Source: CAYPIE01 sp964410665 (GTDB lineage Bacteria > Planctomycetota > Planctomycetia > Gemmatales > Gemmataceae). From it: a stretch of 64,000 nt of DNA. This document shows, one piece after another, positions 24,460 through 32,923 of this stretch. The notes beneath the pieces were generated by a model. It worked only from the letters and a program-made list of their open reading frames with translations. It did not search any database and was not told where the DNA came from. A program made the translations under genes and the position numbers. The DNA is taken from NCBI GenBank assembly GCA_964410665.1, contig CAYPIE010000025.1, positions 1 to 64,000 on the forward strand, given 5' to 3'. Numbering within the stretch: position 1 is the stretch's first letter; each line of letters opens with the position of its first letter.

Positions 24460-25248
24460 TTAGCGAACATCGGCAACTTCACCACCGGAAACCGTGGCCA
24501 TGGCCGCCAACAAGTTCATGTCCACCGTGTACGGGATGAAACGCACCGAACCGTCCCCAAACACAAAGTTCAAACCGTTGGTGTGATTACTCCCGAAGCC
24601 ACGCTTACACACGTTATCGGTCAGGCCCGCCGCGACGGCGGCATCCCGGCATGCGAAAAAGCTGTTGCCCAAAATGTACGGCAGGTTCGAGATCGAACTC
24701 GAGTTGTATGAGGTGTAGCCATACGCCCAGAAGGTTGAGCGAGCTTGCAGGTCGTTGAAGGTCAGCTCGCCAATCATCAGGGTATTCGAGAGACCATCCT
24801 GAACACTGCCAATTCGCTCAGCACCACCCATGACAGGGCAATTGGGTGCACCAACACTGTGCAAGATGCCTTTCCGATCGCCACGGAGCTGACCAAAGCC
24901 TGGCTCGCAGGCGTCCCAGAACAGACGGTAGGCAGCGGAGTCACTATTGCCCTGGCCTTGAGCGGTCATCCCGGAAACCGCGCGATACGAGCTGTGGGCC
25001 CAGTCCAGTCGGTTCCGAGTCAGACCGGGACCCGATCCGGGAGTCGACACCTGATCGTTGTAGGGATCGGTCGGACACTGATACGCCTTGATCTGGGCAC
25101 CAACGAAGGCNNNNNNNNNNNNNNNNNNNNNNNNNNNNNNNNNNNNNNNNNNNNNNNNNNNNNNNNNNNNNNNNNNNNNNNNNNNNNNNNNNNNNNNNNN
25201 NNNNNNNNNNCGACGAGCTGCAAGCGCCCCGGAGAGAGAGCGGCGCAT
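24460..25248 (-). CDS. DUF1559 pseudopilin-like protein, split by an assembly gap
   Basis: The C-terminal 217 or so residues (from FVGAQIKAYQCPTDPYND to GGEVADVR) and the first 12 codons (MRRSLSGALAAR, from ATG 25248) flank 100 N at 25111-25210. The paralogue 310 bp upstream has about 110 residues between the same points, so about 330 bp, including the pilin-like helix, is really missing and the N length is a placeholder. The C-terminal half is almost identical to the paralogue (NLPYILGNSFFACRDAA, NGLNFVFGDGSVRFIPYTVD). Such proteins are exported after N-terminal processing. Confidence 0.85.
   Translation of the reverse strand: MRRSLSGALAARXXXXXXXXXXXXXXXXXXXXXXXXXXXXXXXXXXAFVGAQIKAYQCPTDPYNDQVSTPGSGPGLTRNRLDWAHSSYRAVSGMTAQGQGNSDSAAYRLFWDACEPGFGQLRGDRKGILHSVGAPNCPVMGGAERIGSVQDGLSNTLMIGELTFNDLQARSTFWAYGYTSYNSSSISNLPYILGNSFFACRDAAVAAGLTDNVCKRGFGSNHTNGLNFVFGDGSVRFIPYTVDMNLLAAMATVSGGEVADVR
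25111..25210. other. Scaffold gap (100 N)
   Basis: Exactly 100 undetermined bases inside a DUF1559 gene that has a near-identical neighbour. Collapse of the two paralogues probably caused the assembly break. Confidence 0.95.
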
Positions 25249-25559
25249 GGATGAATCCTCCAACCATTGCTGGTTTAAGTGAATAGCTAAGAATCAAGTA
25301 TGATTCATGAGGACCAGTGATCCTCCAGAAAAGATGCTGCCTATGAAGCGAAAGGGAGTCAACCAGAAAAAGCCCTCGGGACTCGGTCTGTACCAAGATG
25401 GATTCGATGTATCGTATGCATATTTCCCAAACTACCTGGTTTCCTTTTGTTACAATTCGCGGTGACCATCCTGTCGTTTAGCCACCGCGATTGCGAACTC
25501 CAAGGATGCGTTCCTGTGCACCTTCACGACTGGGTGATAGTTAGTGTGTGAAGGACTCA
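25249..25559. other. Spacer between tandem DUF1559 genes
   Basis: About 310 bp with no gene. A small GAGGA / TCCTC hairpin lies at about 25309-25325. Part of the promoter for the downstream DUF1559-lipoprotein pair is likely here. Confidence 0.4.
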
Positions 25560-26582
25560 TTAGCGGACATCGGCGACTTCCCCGCCAGACACCGTAGCCA
25601 TAGCCGCCAACAGGTTCATGTCCACCGTGTACGGGATGAAGCGTACCGAACCATCCCCAAACACGAAGTTCAGACCGTTCGTGTGATTGCTACCAAAGCC
25701 ACGCTTACACACGTTATCGGTCAAACCCGCGGACATCGCGGCGTCCCGGCACGCGAAGAAGCTGTTGCCCAGAATGTACGGCAGGTTCGAGATCGAACTC
25801 GAGTTATAAGAAGCGTAGCCGTAAGCCCAGAAGGTCGAGCGGGGCTGCAAATCTTTATAGGTCAACTCACCCACCATCAATGTGTTCGACAGACCATCCT
25901 TCACGCTACCAGGCCGTTCCGCCCCACCCATAACCGGACAATTGGGAGCCCCAATACTATGGAGAATGCCCCGACGATCGCCACGGAGCTGACCAAAGCC
26001 CGGTTCGCAAGTATCCCAGAACAGTCGGTACGCTGCAGAATCGCTATTCCCCTGGCCTTGTGCGGTCATCCCGGACACCGCGCGATACGAGCCATGTGCC
26101 CAGTTCAGACGAGTGCGAGTCCTTGCCGGGCCCGACTCCGGTAGGGACATTTCCCCACTGTATTGGTCCGAAGGACATTGATATGGCTTGACCTGCGCCT
26201 GGATGAACCCCGGCCGTTGAAGAGGGAATCCCCCGTTGTGAGTGAGCGGAATCTCGGTCCGCCACAGGCGAAAAAGGTTCTCTTGCTCCATGTACGGCAG
26301 AATATCCACTGCCCAGGTTGTCCAGGTCGGGGAGCTGCAGCAATTGCCGCGAGTATCGTTCCCAGCGGGGTAGGTCCCCGAGGTACTTTCGAAATTATGG
26401 ATTGCGAGGCCGATCTGCTTTAAGTTGTTTGAGCACTGCATCCTCGCCGCAGCATCGCGAACTTTCTGAACGGCAGGTAAGAGCAAACCGATCAGGATGG
26501 CGATGATGGCAATCACGACGAGCAATTCGATCAGCGTGAAGGCACGACGATGGATAAGCTTCCCAGCGAGAGAGCAGTGCAT
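25560..26582 (-). CDS. DUF1559 pseudopilin-like protein
   Basis: The 340-aa product begins MHCSLAGKLIHRRAFTLIEL, continues as a type-IV-pilin-like transmembrane helix (LVVIAIIAILIGLLLPAVQ), then the SBP-like DUF1559 domain with WAVDILPYMEQENLFRLW, VKPYQCPSDQYS, DGLSNTLMVGELTY and the C-terminal FGDGSVRFIPYTVD. It is probably processed and exported by a type II secretion-like system. It is the intact paralogue of 24460-25248, and the two are tandem on the same strand. Confidence 0.95.
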   Translation of the reverse strand: MHCSLAGKLIHRRAFTLIELLVVIAIIAILIGLLLPAVQKVRDAAARMQCSNNLKQIGLAIHNFESTSGTYPAGNDTRGNCCSSPTWTTWAVDILPYMEQENLFRLWRTEIPLTHNGGFPLQRPGFIQAQVKPYQCPSDQYSGEMSLPESGPARTRTRLNWAHGSYRAVSGMTAQGQGNSDSAAYRLFWDTCEPGFGQLRGDRRGILHSIGAPNCPVMGGAERPGSVKDGLSNTLMVGELTYKDLQPRSTFWAYGYASYNSSSISNLPYILGNSFFACRDAAMSAGLTDNVCKRGFGSNHTNGLNFVFGDGSVRFIPYTVDMNLLAAMATVSGGEVADVR

Positions 26583-26916
26583 AAATAAATCCTTTTGACC
26601 ATTCCTGGATTAAGACAATAATTAAGCTATAAGGAACTATCATGAGCAACGGATTATGTTCAACGTAGACTCTATGGACCCGACACGGACGGGTCAACAA
26701 AGCCAAGGGTTTCGTTCTTATTTTGATCAATGATACTCTCGATCCTATGCATGCCGATTGCTTAGAGGATGGTATTTCACAATCCGATGAATGGCTCTTC
26801 CCTGGCTCCGTAAATTCGCTTGATGCGCATCGGTACTCATGTTTTGCTGGAATGTACTGAACTAGACCCGCTTGAGTTGTTCTGCGTACTCTCCCCCCAC
26901 AGGCGTACCTTTTGCC
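26583..26916. other. Divergent promoter region
   Basis: A 334-bp AT-richer region between the leftward DUF1559 gene and the rightward DUF1549/1553 gene. No conserved site or gene was recognised. Confidence 0.4.
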
Positions 26917-29175
26917 ATGCGTTCTACCTGCATCTTACTGGCCTGGACGGTCATAATGACTCTGTTCTCAGCGGCCGGATTGGCCGCCGAGGACGCGGTT
27001 AACCGCGTCGATTTCCGTCGGGACATCCAACCAATCTTCGTCCGCTCATGCCAGTCATGTCATGGTCCGATGACCCAGCACGCGGGTCTTCGCTTGGATA
27101 CCCCCCAAGGCCTTCGCGAAGGCAGTCATACGGGGCCGGTTTTACGGCCCGGTGAGGCTGACCAGAGCCGACTCGTGCATGCGATTAAGGGACGCAACGG
27201 GTTCAAGGCCATGCCCCTGCGTGGGGAACCGCTCGATCCCAAGGAGATCCATCGGATCGAAACTTGGATCAACCAAGGGGCTCGATTGCCTGAGGGGTCT
27301 GACCAGAATCCGAAACCAGAATCGCAACACTGGGCCTTCCAACCGCTCCGCCGACCACCCATCCCACATTACAGTCAGCCCATCGACAACCCGATTGATG
27401 TGTTCATTGCTGTCCGCCTAGAACATGAAGGGCTCCAGCTGTCGCCGAGGGCGGAGCGAGCTACCCTGTTACGCCGATTAGCGCTTGACCTCACTGGCTT
27501 GCCCCCTTCTCCGGAAGCGATCGACGCCTTTGTCCAAGACCCTCGGCCGGATGCCTACGAACGTCAGGTCGACCGATTGCTTTCCAGTCCGCGTTACGGG
27601 GAACGCTGGGGGCGACACTGGCTTGACCTAGCCCGTTATGCGGACAGCAACGGTTATAGTGTCGATTCCCCTCGAACCATGTGGCCATATCGGGATTGGG
27701 TAATCGATTCCCTAAATGCCGATCTGCCCTTCGATCGTTTTAGCATCGAACAGCTGGCCGGCGATCTCCTAGCCAAACCGACTCAAGCACAACGCATTGC
27801 CACCGGCTTTCATCGCAACACACAAATCAACCAAGAGGGCGGCATCGACAAGGAGCAATTCCGGATTGAGTCGATCGTCGATCGCGTCAACACCACCGGT
27901 TCAGTCTGGCTCGGCTTAACCGTAGGCTGTTGTCAATGCCACAATCATAAATTCGACCCAATCTCACAGCGTGAGTATTATCAGTTGTTTGCCTTTTTCA
28001 ACACTCAGGATGAGCCTAGACTGGCCGTCAACGTGGATTCCGCTTGGGCGGAGTCCACAAAGAAGGATCAAGTCAAAACGTTGGTCTTACGTGAGCAGAA
28101 AGCTCCCCGCTCCACACGGATTCTGATCGGTGGAGACTTTACCCGACCTGGTCGAGTCGTGACGCCGGACACCCCCTCCATCCTCCCAGCATTAAATAAG
28201 CTAGAGGGCAGTGGGAGTCCGGATCGGCTGGACCTAGCTCACTGGCTGTTGCGGCCCGATCACCCCTTGACGGCGCGAGTCACGATCAACCGCATCTGGA
28301 GCCGTTACTTTGGCCGCGGCATTGTTGAGACCGAGAATGACTTTGGGACTCAAGGCACCCCTCCAAGTCATCCAGAACTGCTCGAATGGCTCGCTTGCGA
28401 GTGGATCGAGCAAGGTTGGTCGCTCAAACGACTGCACCGTCTGATTGTGACCTCGGCAACCTATCGACAGCAGTCAGCGCTCAGTCCGGCGTTGGCCGAG
28501 CGTGACCCCCGCAATCGGCTCCTAGGACGACAGGCTCGATTGCGTGTAGAAGCCGAGATCGTACGCGACCTCGGCCTTGCCGTCAGTGGCTTATTGGACC
28601 ATCGAATTGGTGGCCCAAGTGCATTCCCTCCACAGCCAAAAGGTGTCTCTGGGTTCACCCAGGTCAAGCGAGCCTGGAAGAGTAGTACCGGACCGGACCG
28701 TTATCGCCGGGGGATGTACACGCACTTCTGGCGGGCTTCGCCGCACCCGGCTCTCACCGTTTTTGATGCCCCGGACGCAGGCACGACTTGTACCCGACGC
28801 AACCGCTCGAATACTCCCTTGCAGGCATTGACGTTGCTCAATGATGCCGGCTTCGCTGAATATGCATATGGTCTCGCACTACGGTTGCTGCAAGAAGTTC
28901 CCGAAGATCCCCAAGTCCGTGTAGAACTGGGCTTTCGTTTATGTTTGGGACGTCACCCGACAGAGGCAGAACGACAACGCCTCTGCGAATTTGTCATGAG
29001 CCAACTTGTGCACTATCAGTCGCATCCTGAAGAAGCCACAACCCTCTTAAACGGAGGGGGTCCTCCTGGGGCTCGTCTCGACGCTTTCGCCGAGGTCTCT
29101 CCCGCGGAGAAAGCCGCAACCGTGTTGCTGGCCCGAGTATTATTGAATCTAGACGAATTCCTGACCCGCGAGTAG
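26917..29175 (+). CDS. PSCyt1-DUF1549-DUF1553 secreted protein
   Basis: The 752-aa protein has a signal peptide (LLAWTVIMTLFSAAGLAAED) and a planctomycete cytochrome-type PSCyt1 module with CQSCHGP (heme-binding CxxCH near residue 50). The DUF1549/PSCyt2 domain follows (PIDVFIAVRLEHEGLQLSP, RRLALDLTGLPPSPEAIDAF, GERWGRHWLDLARYADSNGY), then DUF1553/PSD1 (INRIWSRYFGRGIVETENDF, LRVEAEIVRDLGLAVSGLL, RRNRSNTPLQALTLLND). Start 26917 gives the signal peptide. The DUF1501 gene follows by 4 bp, the usual two-gene unit. These are thought to act on polysaccharides or in outer-envelope redox chemistry, but no reaction is proven. Confidence 0.95.
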   Translation: MRSTCILLAWTVIMTLFSAAGLAAEDAVNRVDFRRDIQPIFVRSCQSCHGPMTQHAGLRLDTPQGLREGSHTGPVLRPGEADQSRLVHAIKGRNGFKAMPLRGEPLDPKEIHRIETWINQGARLPEGSDQNPKPESQHWAFQPLRRPPIPHYSQPIDNPIDVFIAVRLEHEGLQLSPRAERATLLRRLALDLTGLPPSPEAIDAFVQDPRPDAYERQVDRLLSSPRYGERWGRHWLDLARYADSNGYSVDSPRTMWPYRDWVIDSLNADLPFDRFSIEQLAGDLLAKPTQAQRIATGFHRNTQINQEGGIDKEQFRIESIVDRVNTTGSVWLGLTVGCCQCHNHKFDPISQREYYQLFAFFNTQDEPRLAVNVDSAWAESTKKDQVKTLVLREQKAPRSTRILIGGDFTRPGRVVTPDTPSILPALNKLEGSGSPDRLDLAHWLLRPDHPLTARVTINRIWSRYFGRGIVETENDFGTQGTPPSHPELLEWLACEWIEQGWSLKRLHRLIVTSATYRQQSALSPALAERDPRNRLLGRQARLRVEAEIVRDLGLAVSGLLDHRIGGPSAFPPQPKGVSGFTQVKRAWKSSTGPDRYRRGMYTHFWRASPHPALTVFDAPDAGTTCTRRNRSNTPLQALTLLNDAGFAEYAYGLALRLLQEVPEDPQVRVELGFRLCLGRHPTEAERQRLCEFVMSQLVHYQSHPEEATTLLNGGGPPGARLDAFAEVSPAEKAATVLLARVLLNLDEFLTRE

Positions 29176-29179
29176 CCCG

Positions 29180-30613
29180 ATGTCACCGAATCACCTATTG
29201 CAACAGACCCGCCGGCATTTCTTCCATAACTGTGGCATCGGCCTGGGTACCTTGGGACTCGCTGCACTGTGGGAGCAAGAGGGATACGGTGTCCACGCCG
29301 CACCTGAGACTACGGCCCCGGGCCACTTTGCTGCCAAGGCCAAGTCGGTCATTTTCCTGTTCATGGCCGGTGGTCCCAGTCAATTTGAACTTTTTGAAGC
29401 GAAGCCACAGCTCCAGGCCTATCACGGTCAGCCGATCCCCGCCTCGTTTTTGGATGGCAAGCGTTTTGCATTCATGGACAACTTCACCAAGGAGCCCCCC
29501 AAGCTCTTGGGAACCCGGCGAAAGTTTCAACAATTCGGACAGGCAGGATTGACGATCTCTGAGCTGTTCCCACACTTCGCCACTGTGGTCGACGAAGTCG
29601 CCTTTGTCCGTACGGTAGCAACCAACGTCTTCAACCATGCTCCGGCCAAATTGTTTATGAATACTGGCTCGGCCCAGTTCGGTCGGCCAAGCATGGGTGC
29701 ATGGATAAGCTACGGTATCGGTTCATCGTCGCAAGACCTGCCAGGCTTTGTCGTGTTGCAGTCTGGCCCACGGGGACCGCGTGGTGGTGTGCTTAACTGG
29801 GGGAGTGGCTTTTTGCCGACCACTCACCAGGGAGTGCCTTTCCGCTCGGGTGGTGATCCGATTACCAACCTTCGCTCGCCCCAGGGCATCACAAAACAAC
29901 GCCAGGCCGAGACCATTGCTGCCCTTCGAGATCTGAATCAATTGCGACTGGACTTAACCGGAGATGCGGAAACAGCCACCCGCATTGCTGCCTACGAAAC
30001 CGCCTTTCGTATGCAGACGAGCGCCCCCGAGTTGATCGATCTGGCTCAAGAGACAAAGCAAACCCTCAGCGCCTACGGCGTCGAACCCGGCAAGCCCTCG
30101 TTCGCCAACAATTGCTTGCTTGCCCGTCGCCTGGTCGAACGCGGTGTTCGTTTTGTCCAGCTCTATCACACCAACTGGGACCACCATGGTGGACCTGGAG
30201 AAGACCTCGCGAAAGATCTCGATCTTGTTTGCCGAGAAGTCGATCAGCCGATTGCTGCCTTGCTAGGCGATCTCAAAGCCCGAGGATTGCTCGATGAGAC
30301 GCTGGTGATTTGGGGCGGTGAGTTTGGTCGAACGCCGATGGGTGAGATCCGCAAATCGGTGGGTCGAAACCACCATATCGATGCCTTCCCGATGTGGTTT
30401 GCCGGTGCGGGGATCAAGCCTGGGATTGTGCATGGTGAGACCGATGAGTTTGGCTTCGAGCCGATCAGCGGCCGAGCCCATGTGCACGATGTGCATGCCA
30501 CCATCTTACACCTTCTTGGGCTCGACCATAAGCGATTGACCTTCCGCTTCCAAGGACGAGAATTCCGCCTGACCGACATTCACGGGGAACTCATTCCAGA
30601 GATTCTAGCCTGA
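29180..30613 (+). CDS. DUF1501 secreted protein
   Basis: The 477-aa product has a Tat-type leader (QQTRRHFFHNCGIGLGTLGL) and the DUF1501 (sulfatase/alkaline-phosphatase-fold) body: SVIFLFMAGGPSQFELFEAK, HAPAKLFMNTGS, RFVQLYHTNWDHHG, LVIWGGEFGRTPMGE and VHDVHATILHLLGLDH. It is separated by only 4 bp from the preceding DUF1549/1553 gene and surely co-transcribed. The pair is exported, one by Sec and the other by Tat. Substrate unknown. Confidence 0.95.
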   Translation: MSPNHLLQQTRRHFFHNCGIGLGTLGLAALWEQEGYGVHAAPETTAPGHFAAKAKSVIFLFMAGGPSQFELFEAKPQLQAYHGQPIPASFLDGKRFAFMDNFTKEPPKLLGTRRKFQQFGQAGLTISELFPHFATVVDEVAFVRTVATNVFNHAPAKLFMNTGSAQFGRPSMGAWISYGIGSSSQDLPGFVVLQSGPRGPRGGVLNWGSGFLPTTHQGVPFRSGGDPITNLRSPQGITKQRQAETIAALRDLNQLRLDLTGDAETATRIAAYETAFRMQTSAPELIDLAQETKQTLSAYGVEPGKPSFANNCLLARRLVERGVRFVQLYHTNWDHHGGPGEDLAKDLDLVCREVDQPIAALLGDLKARGLLDETLVIWGGEFGRTPMGEIRKSVGRNHHIDAFPMWFAGAGIKPGIVHGETDEFGFEPISGRAHVHDVHATILHLLGLDHKRLTFRFQGREFRLTDIHGELIPEILA

Positions 30614-30614
30614 A

Positions 30615-30671
30615 GTTCACGGTGCGAGCCATGGGGCTGGTCATTGGCTCCCCATAGCTCGTACCGTGAAC
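30615..30671. terminator. Bidirectional terminator hairpin
   Basis: GTTCACGGTGCGAGCCATGG pairs almost perfectly with the sequence ending at 30671 (about 22 bp stem, two mismatches, 13-nt loop). It stands exactly between the convergent DUF1501 and PPIase genes. Confidence 0.75.
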
Positions 30672-30675
30672 GTTG

Positions 30676-31662
30676 CTACTTCTGAATATCGAGCTTGGCC
30701 TTGGGCCGCATCTTGGCAATGATCGCCTCGCGGAGTCGATAGCCGTAGTAATCTTTGACAGCGTCCTTGACCTGAGTAAATTCGATCGGTGTTCCAGGCT
30801 GCCGTCCGGTGAGCATGATCAGATGCAGACCAAATTCGGTCTGAACCGGTTCGCTCATCTCGTAGGGTTCCAGGGCAAAAGCAGCCTTCGCGAACGGTTC
30901 AACCATGGTCCCCATCCGTGGAAACCAGCTCAGATCTCCCCCTTGCTTCTTGGAAGGACATGCGGAGTGCGACTGGGCTGCTTCGGCAAATGCCTTCTCC
31001 ATGGCTTTCTGTTTGGCTAATTTGGCCGTCTGGGTGGACTTGTCATTGCCTTCCAAAGGGTCAGGAGTCGCCGTGGAGGCCGCAACGAGTATCGACTGCT
31101 TGATCTTGTTGAGCTTGTCCGCAGCGACTTGCACCGCTTGAGGATCGTTCAAATCAGGACTCACGAGAATGTGGCGAGCTCGGACGCGCGTTCCGTCGAA
31201 AATGACTTTATTTCCCTCAAAAAATGGTTGCAGCTTCGCCTCCGGTGCCTGTTGATCAAGAAAGGTTTCCCAGCGGAGTTGGGCAGCAATCTGTTTCCTA
31301 AACTCAGGCTCGGTCAACTGAAGTCGATCCAGAAGATCCTCATACTTTTGACCGTCGGCCGCCAGCTTGGACTTAAACTCGGCCAGAGCCTGCTCTACCT
31401 TCGCCGGATCCGCGTTCACCTTTAGCCCGATGAGATACTGATCGACCAGGACATTGTCGATCAGATAGTCCAGGATCTCGGGGCGGGCCTTCGCATGTTC
31501 GGCGGCAGGGATCCTGCGTAGCGCCCGTTTCACGGCTGTCTCGGGGATCGGCTGGCCATTCACCGTTGCCACTGCGGGAACCATCGGCGTTTGCGCCAAT
31601 GCTTGTACGCCTAGCCAGCCGCTCAACAGGAATGCTAGCCCCATGCTGCTACGCAAAGCCAT
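30676..31662 (-). CDS. Periplasmic parvulin-type peptidyl-prolyl isomerase (SurA/PpiC-like)
   Basis: The 328-aa protein has a signal peptide (MALRSSMGLAFLLSGWLGVQALAQ), a SurA-like N-terminal helical region (VATVNGQPIPETAVKRALRR, ILDYLIDNVLVDQYL) and a PpiC rotamase domain from about residue 158 (RARHILVS, CPSKKQGGDLSWFPRMGTMV, FGLHLIMLTGRQPG). It assists folding of exported proteins. It ends against a strong hairpin shared with the DUF1501 gene. Confidence 0.9.
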   Translation of the reverse strand: MALRSSMGLAFLLSGWLGVQALAQTPMVPAVATVNGQPIPETAVKRALRRIPAAEHAKARPEILDYLIDNVLVDQYLIGLKVNADPAKVEQALAEFKSKLAADGQKYEDLLDRLQLTEPEFRKQIAAQLRWETFLDQQAPEAKLQPFFEGNKVIFDGTRVRARHILVSPDLNDPQAVQVAADKLNKIKQSILVAASTATPDPLEGNDKSTQTAKLAKQKAMEKAFAEAAQSHSACPSKKQGGDLSWFPRMGTMVEPFAKAAFALEPYEMSEPVQTEFGLHLIMLTGRQPGTPIEFTQVKDAVKDYYGYRLREAIIAKMRPKAKLDIQK

Positions 31663-31820
31663 GCACTATCCTCCTTGATGATGCAAACGATTTTCTCAGC
31701 CGTATTGACCCGAGCATACTCCAGTTTCCTAGGTCGCGCCGATACGAACCTTGGCAACCACTTTCTTGACTTGGTGCCCCTAGAATATCTGTGCTTCGAT
31801 TCATTCGGGAGGATACGATC

Positions 31821-32846
31821 GTGTCACGATTCTGGCGGCACTTAGTTACTAACAACGACGACGCATTCGAAGGTTGTTCCGGGGGCCACGACCCGGCATT
31901 ACCGAGTGATGCCGAGGCATTGGACGCTTTTTCCACCGTGGTTACTCAGGTTGCAGACAGGCTCCGACCAGCCGTGGTCAACCTGCGCATTGGCACTGGA
32001 CGCCGGCAAGGGACCGGCTCGGGAATCCTATTCACTGCTGACGGCTTTTTGCTGACTAACCAACACGTGGTGGGCAATGCTGAGCGGGTTCGAGTTCGGC
32101 TGAATGATGGCCGCGAACTGTCTGGACGAGTGGTCGGCACGGATCCGTGGACCGACCTGGCAGTGGTCCAAGCAGAGAGTAGCGGTTTGCCTTATACCGA
32201 ATTCGGTGATTCTACCCGACTGAAAGTTGGGCAACTCGCGGTGGCTATTGGTTCTCCGCTAGGTTTCGAATCGACAGTGACTGCCGGGGTGGTCAGTGCA
32301 TTGGGGCGGACGCTCCGCAGCCTCACCGGCCACCTGGTCGACAATGTCATTCAAACCGATGCCGCACTAAACCCTGGGAATTCCGGCGGACCGCTGGTAG
32401 AAAGTCGGGGACGAGTTATCGGCATCAATACGGCGGTCATTCAGCCGGCTCAAGGGATTTGTTTTGCCATCCCGATCAATACCGCCAAGCACCTCATTCC
32501 AGCGCTGATTCGTTTTGGTCGTGTGGAGCGAGGTTATTTGGGCATCCACGGCCGACAAATTCCCCTGTCCACTCCATTGGTTCGCGAGCTTGAGCTCAAT
32601 CTCTCCAGCGGGGTCGAAGTGGTCGACATTGAAGATAATGGCCCGGCCGATCAGGCCGGGATCGACGTGGATGATGTGATTATTGGGCTGGGCGAACTGC
32701 CCGTTACAAACATTGATGATCTGCACAAACTGTTAACCCAGCTACCTGTGGGGATTGCCACAAATATCACGCTGGTACGCAATGGTCGAGCACTCGAACG
32801 GCTGATTGTACCGGTTGATTATCCTCACCCAAGCGTATCCGGTTAG
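31821..32846 (+). CDS. S1C (HtrA/DegP-like) serine protease with one PDZ domain
   Basis: The 341-aa product has the trypsin-like triad: His in LLTNQHVVG, Asp in PWTDLAVVQ and Ser in NPGNSGGPL. A C-terminal PDZ domain follows (RGYLGIHGRQIPL, VEVVDIEDNGPADQAGIDVD). No signal peptide is visible, so it may be cytoplasmic, or exported in an unrecognised way. GTG 31821 is chosen because GGGAGG lies 8 nt upstream; the frame extends ten codons to another GTG at 31791 with no ribosome-binding site. Confidence 0.88.
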   Translation: MSRFWRHLVTNNDDAFEGCSGGHDPALPSDAEALDAFSTVVTQVADRLRPAVVNLRIGTGRRQGTGSGILFTADGFLLTNQHVVGNAERVRVRLNDGRELSGRVVGTDPWTDLAVVQAESSGLPYTEFGDSTRLKVGQLAVAIGSPLGFESTVTAGVVSALGRTLRSLTGHLVDNVIQTDAALNPGNSGGPLVESRGRVIGINTAVIQPAQGICFAIPINTAKHLIPALIRFGRVERGYLGIHGRQIPLSTPLVRELELNLSSGVEVVDIEDNGPADQAGIDVDDVIIGLGELPVTNIDDLHKLLTQLPVGIATNITLVRNGRALERLIVPVDYPHPSVSG

Positions 32847-32877
32847 AGAATCCAAATAGGTCACTTCACGGAATGAA

Positions 32878-32911
32878 ACCGCAGGCTCAGGAGCAGTTCC
32901 AAGCCTGCGGT
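32878..32911. terminator. Hairpin between convergent protease and ppdK genes
   Basis: ACCGCAGGCT at 32878-32887 pairs perfectly with AGCCTGCGGT at 32902-32911 (14-nt loop). It lies 32 bp after the protease stop and 13 bp after the ppdK stop, so it can terminate both. Confidence 0.65.
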
Positions 32912-32923
32912 CGACCGCTCCGA

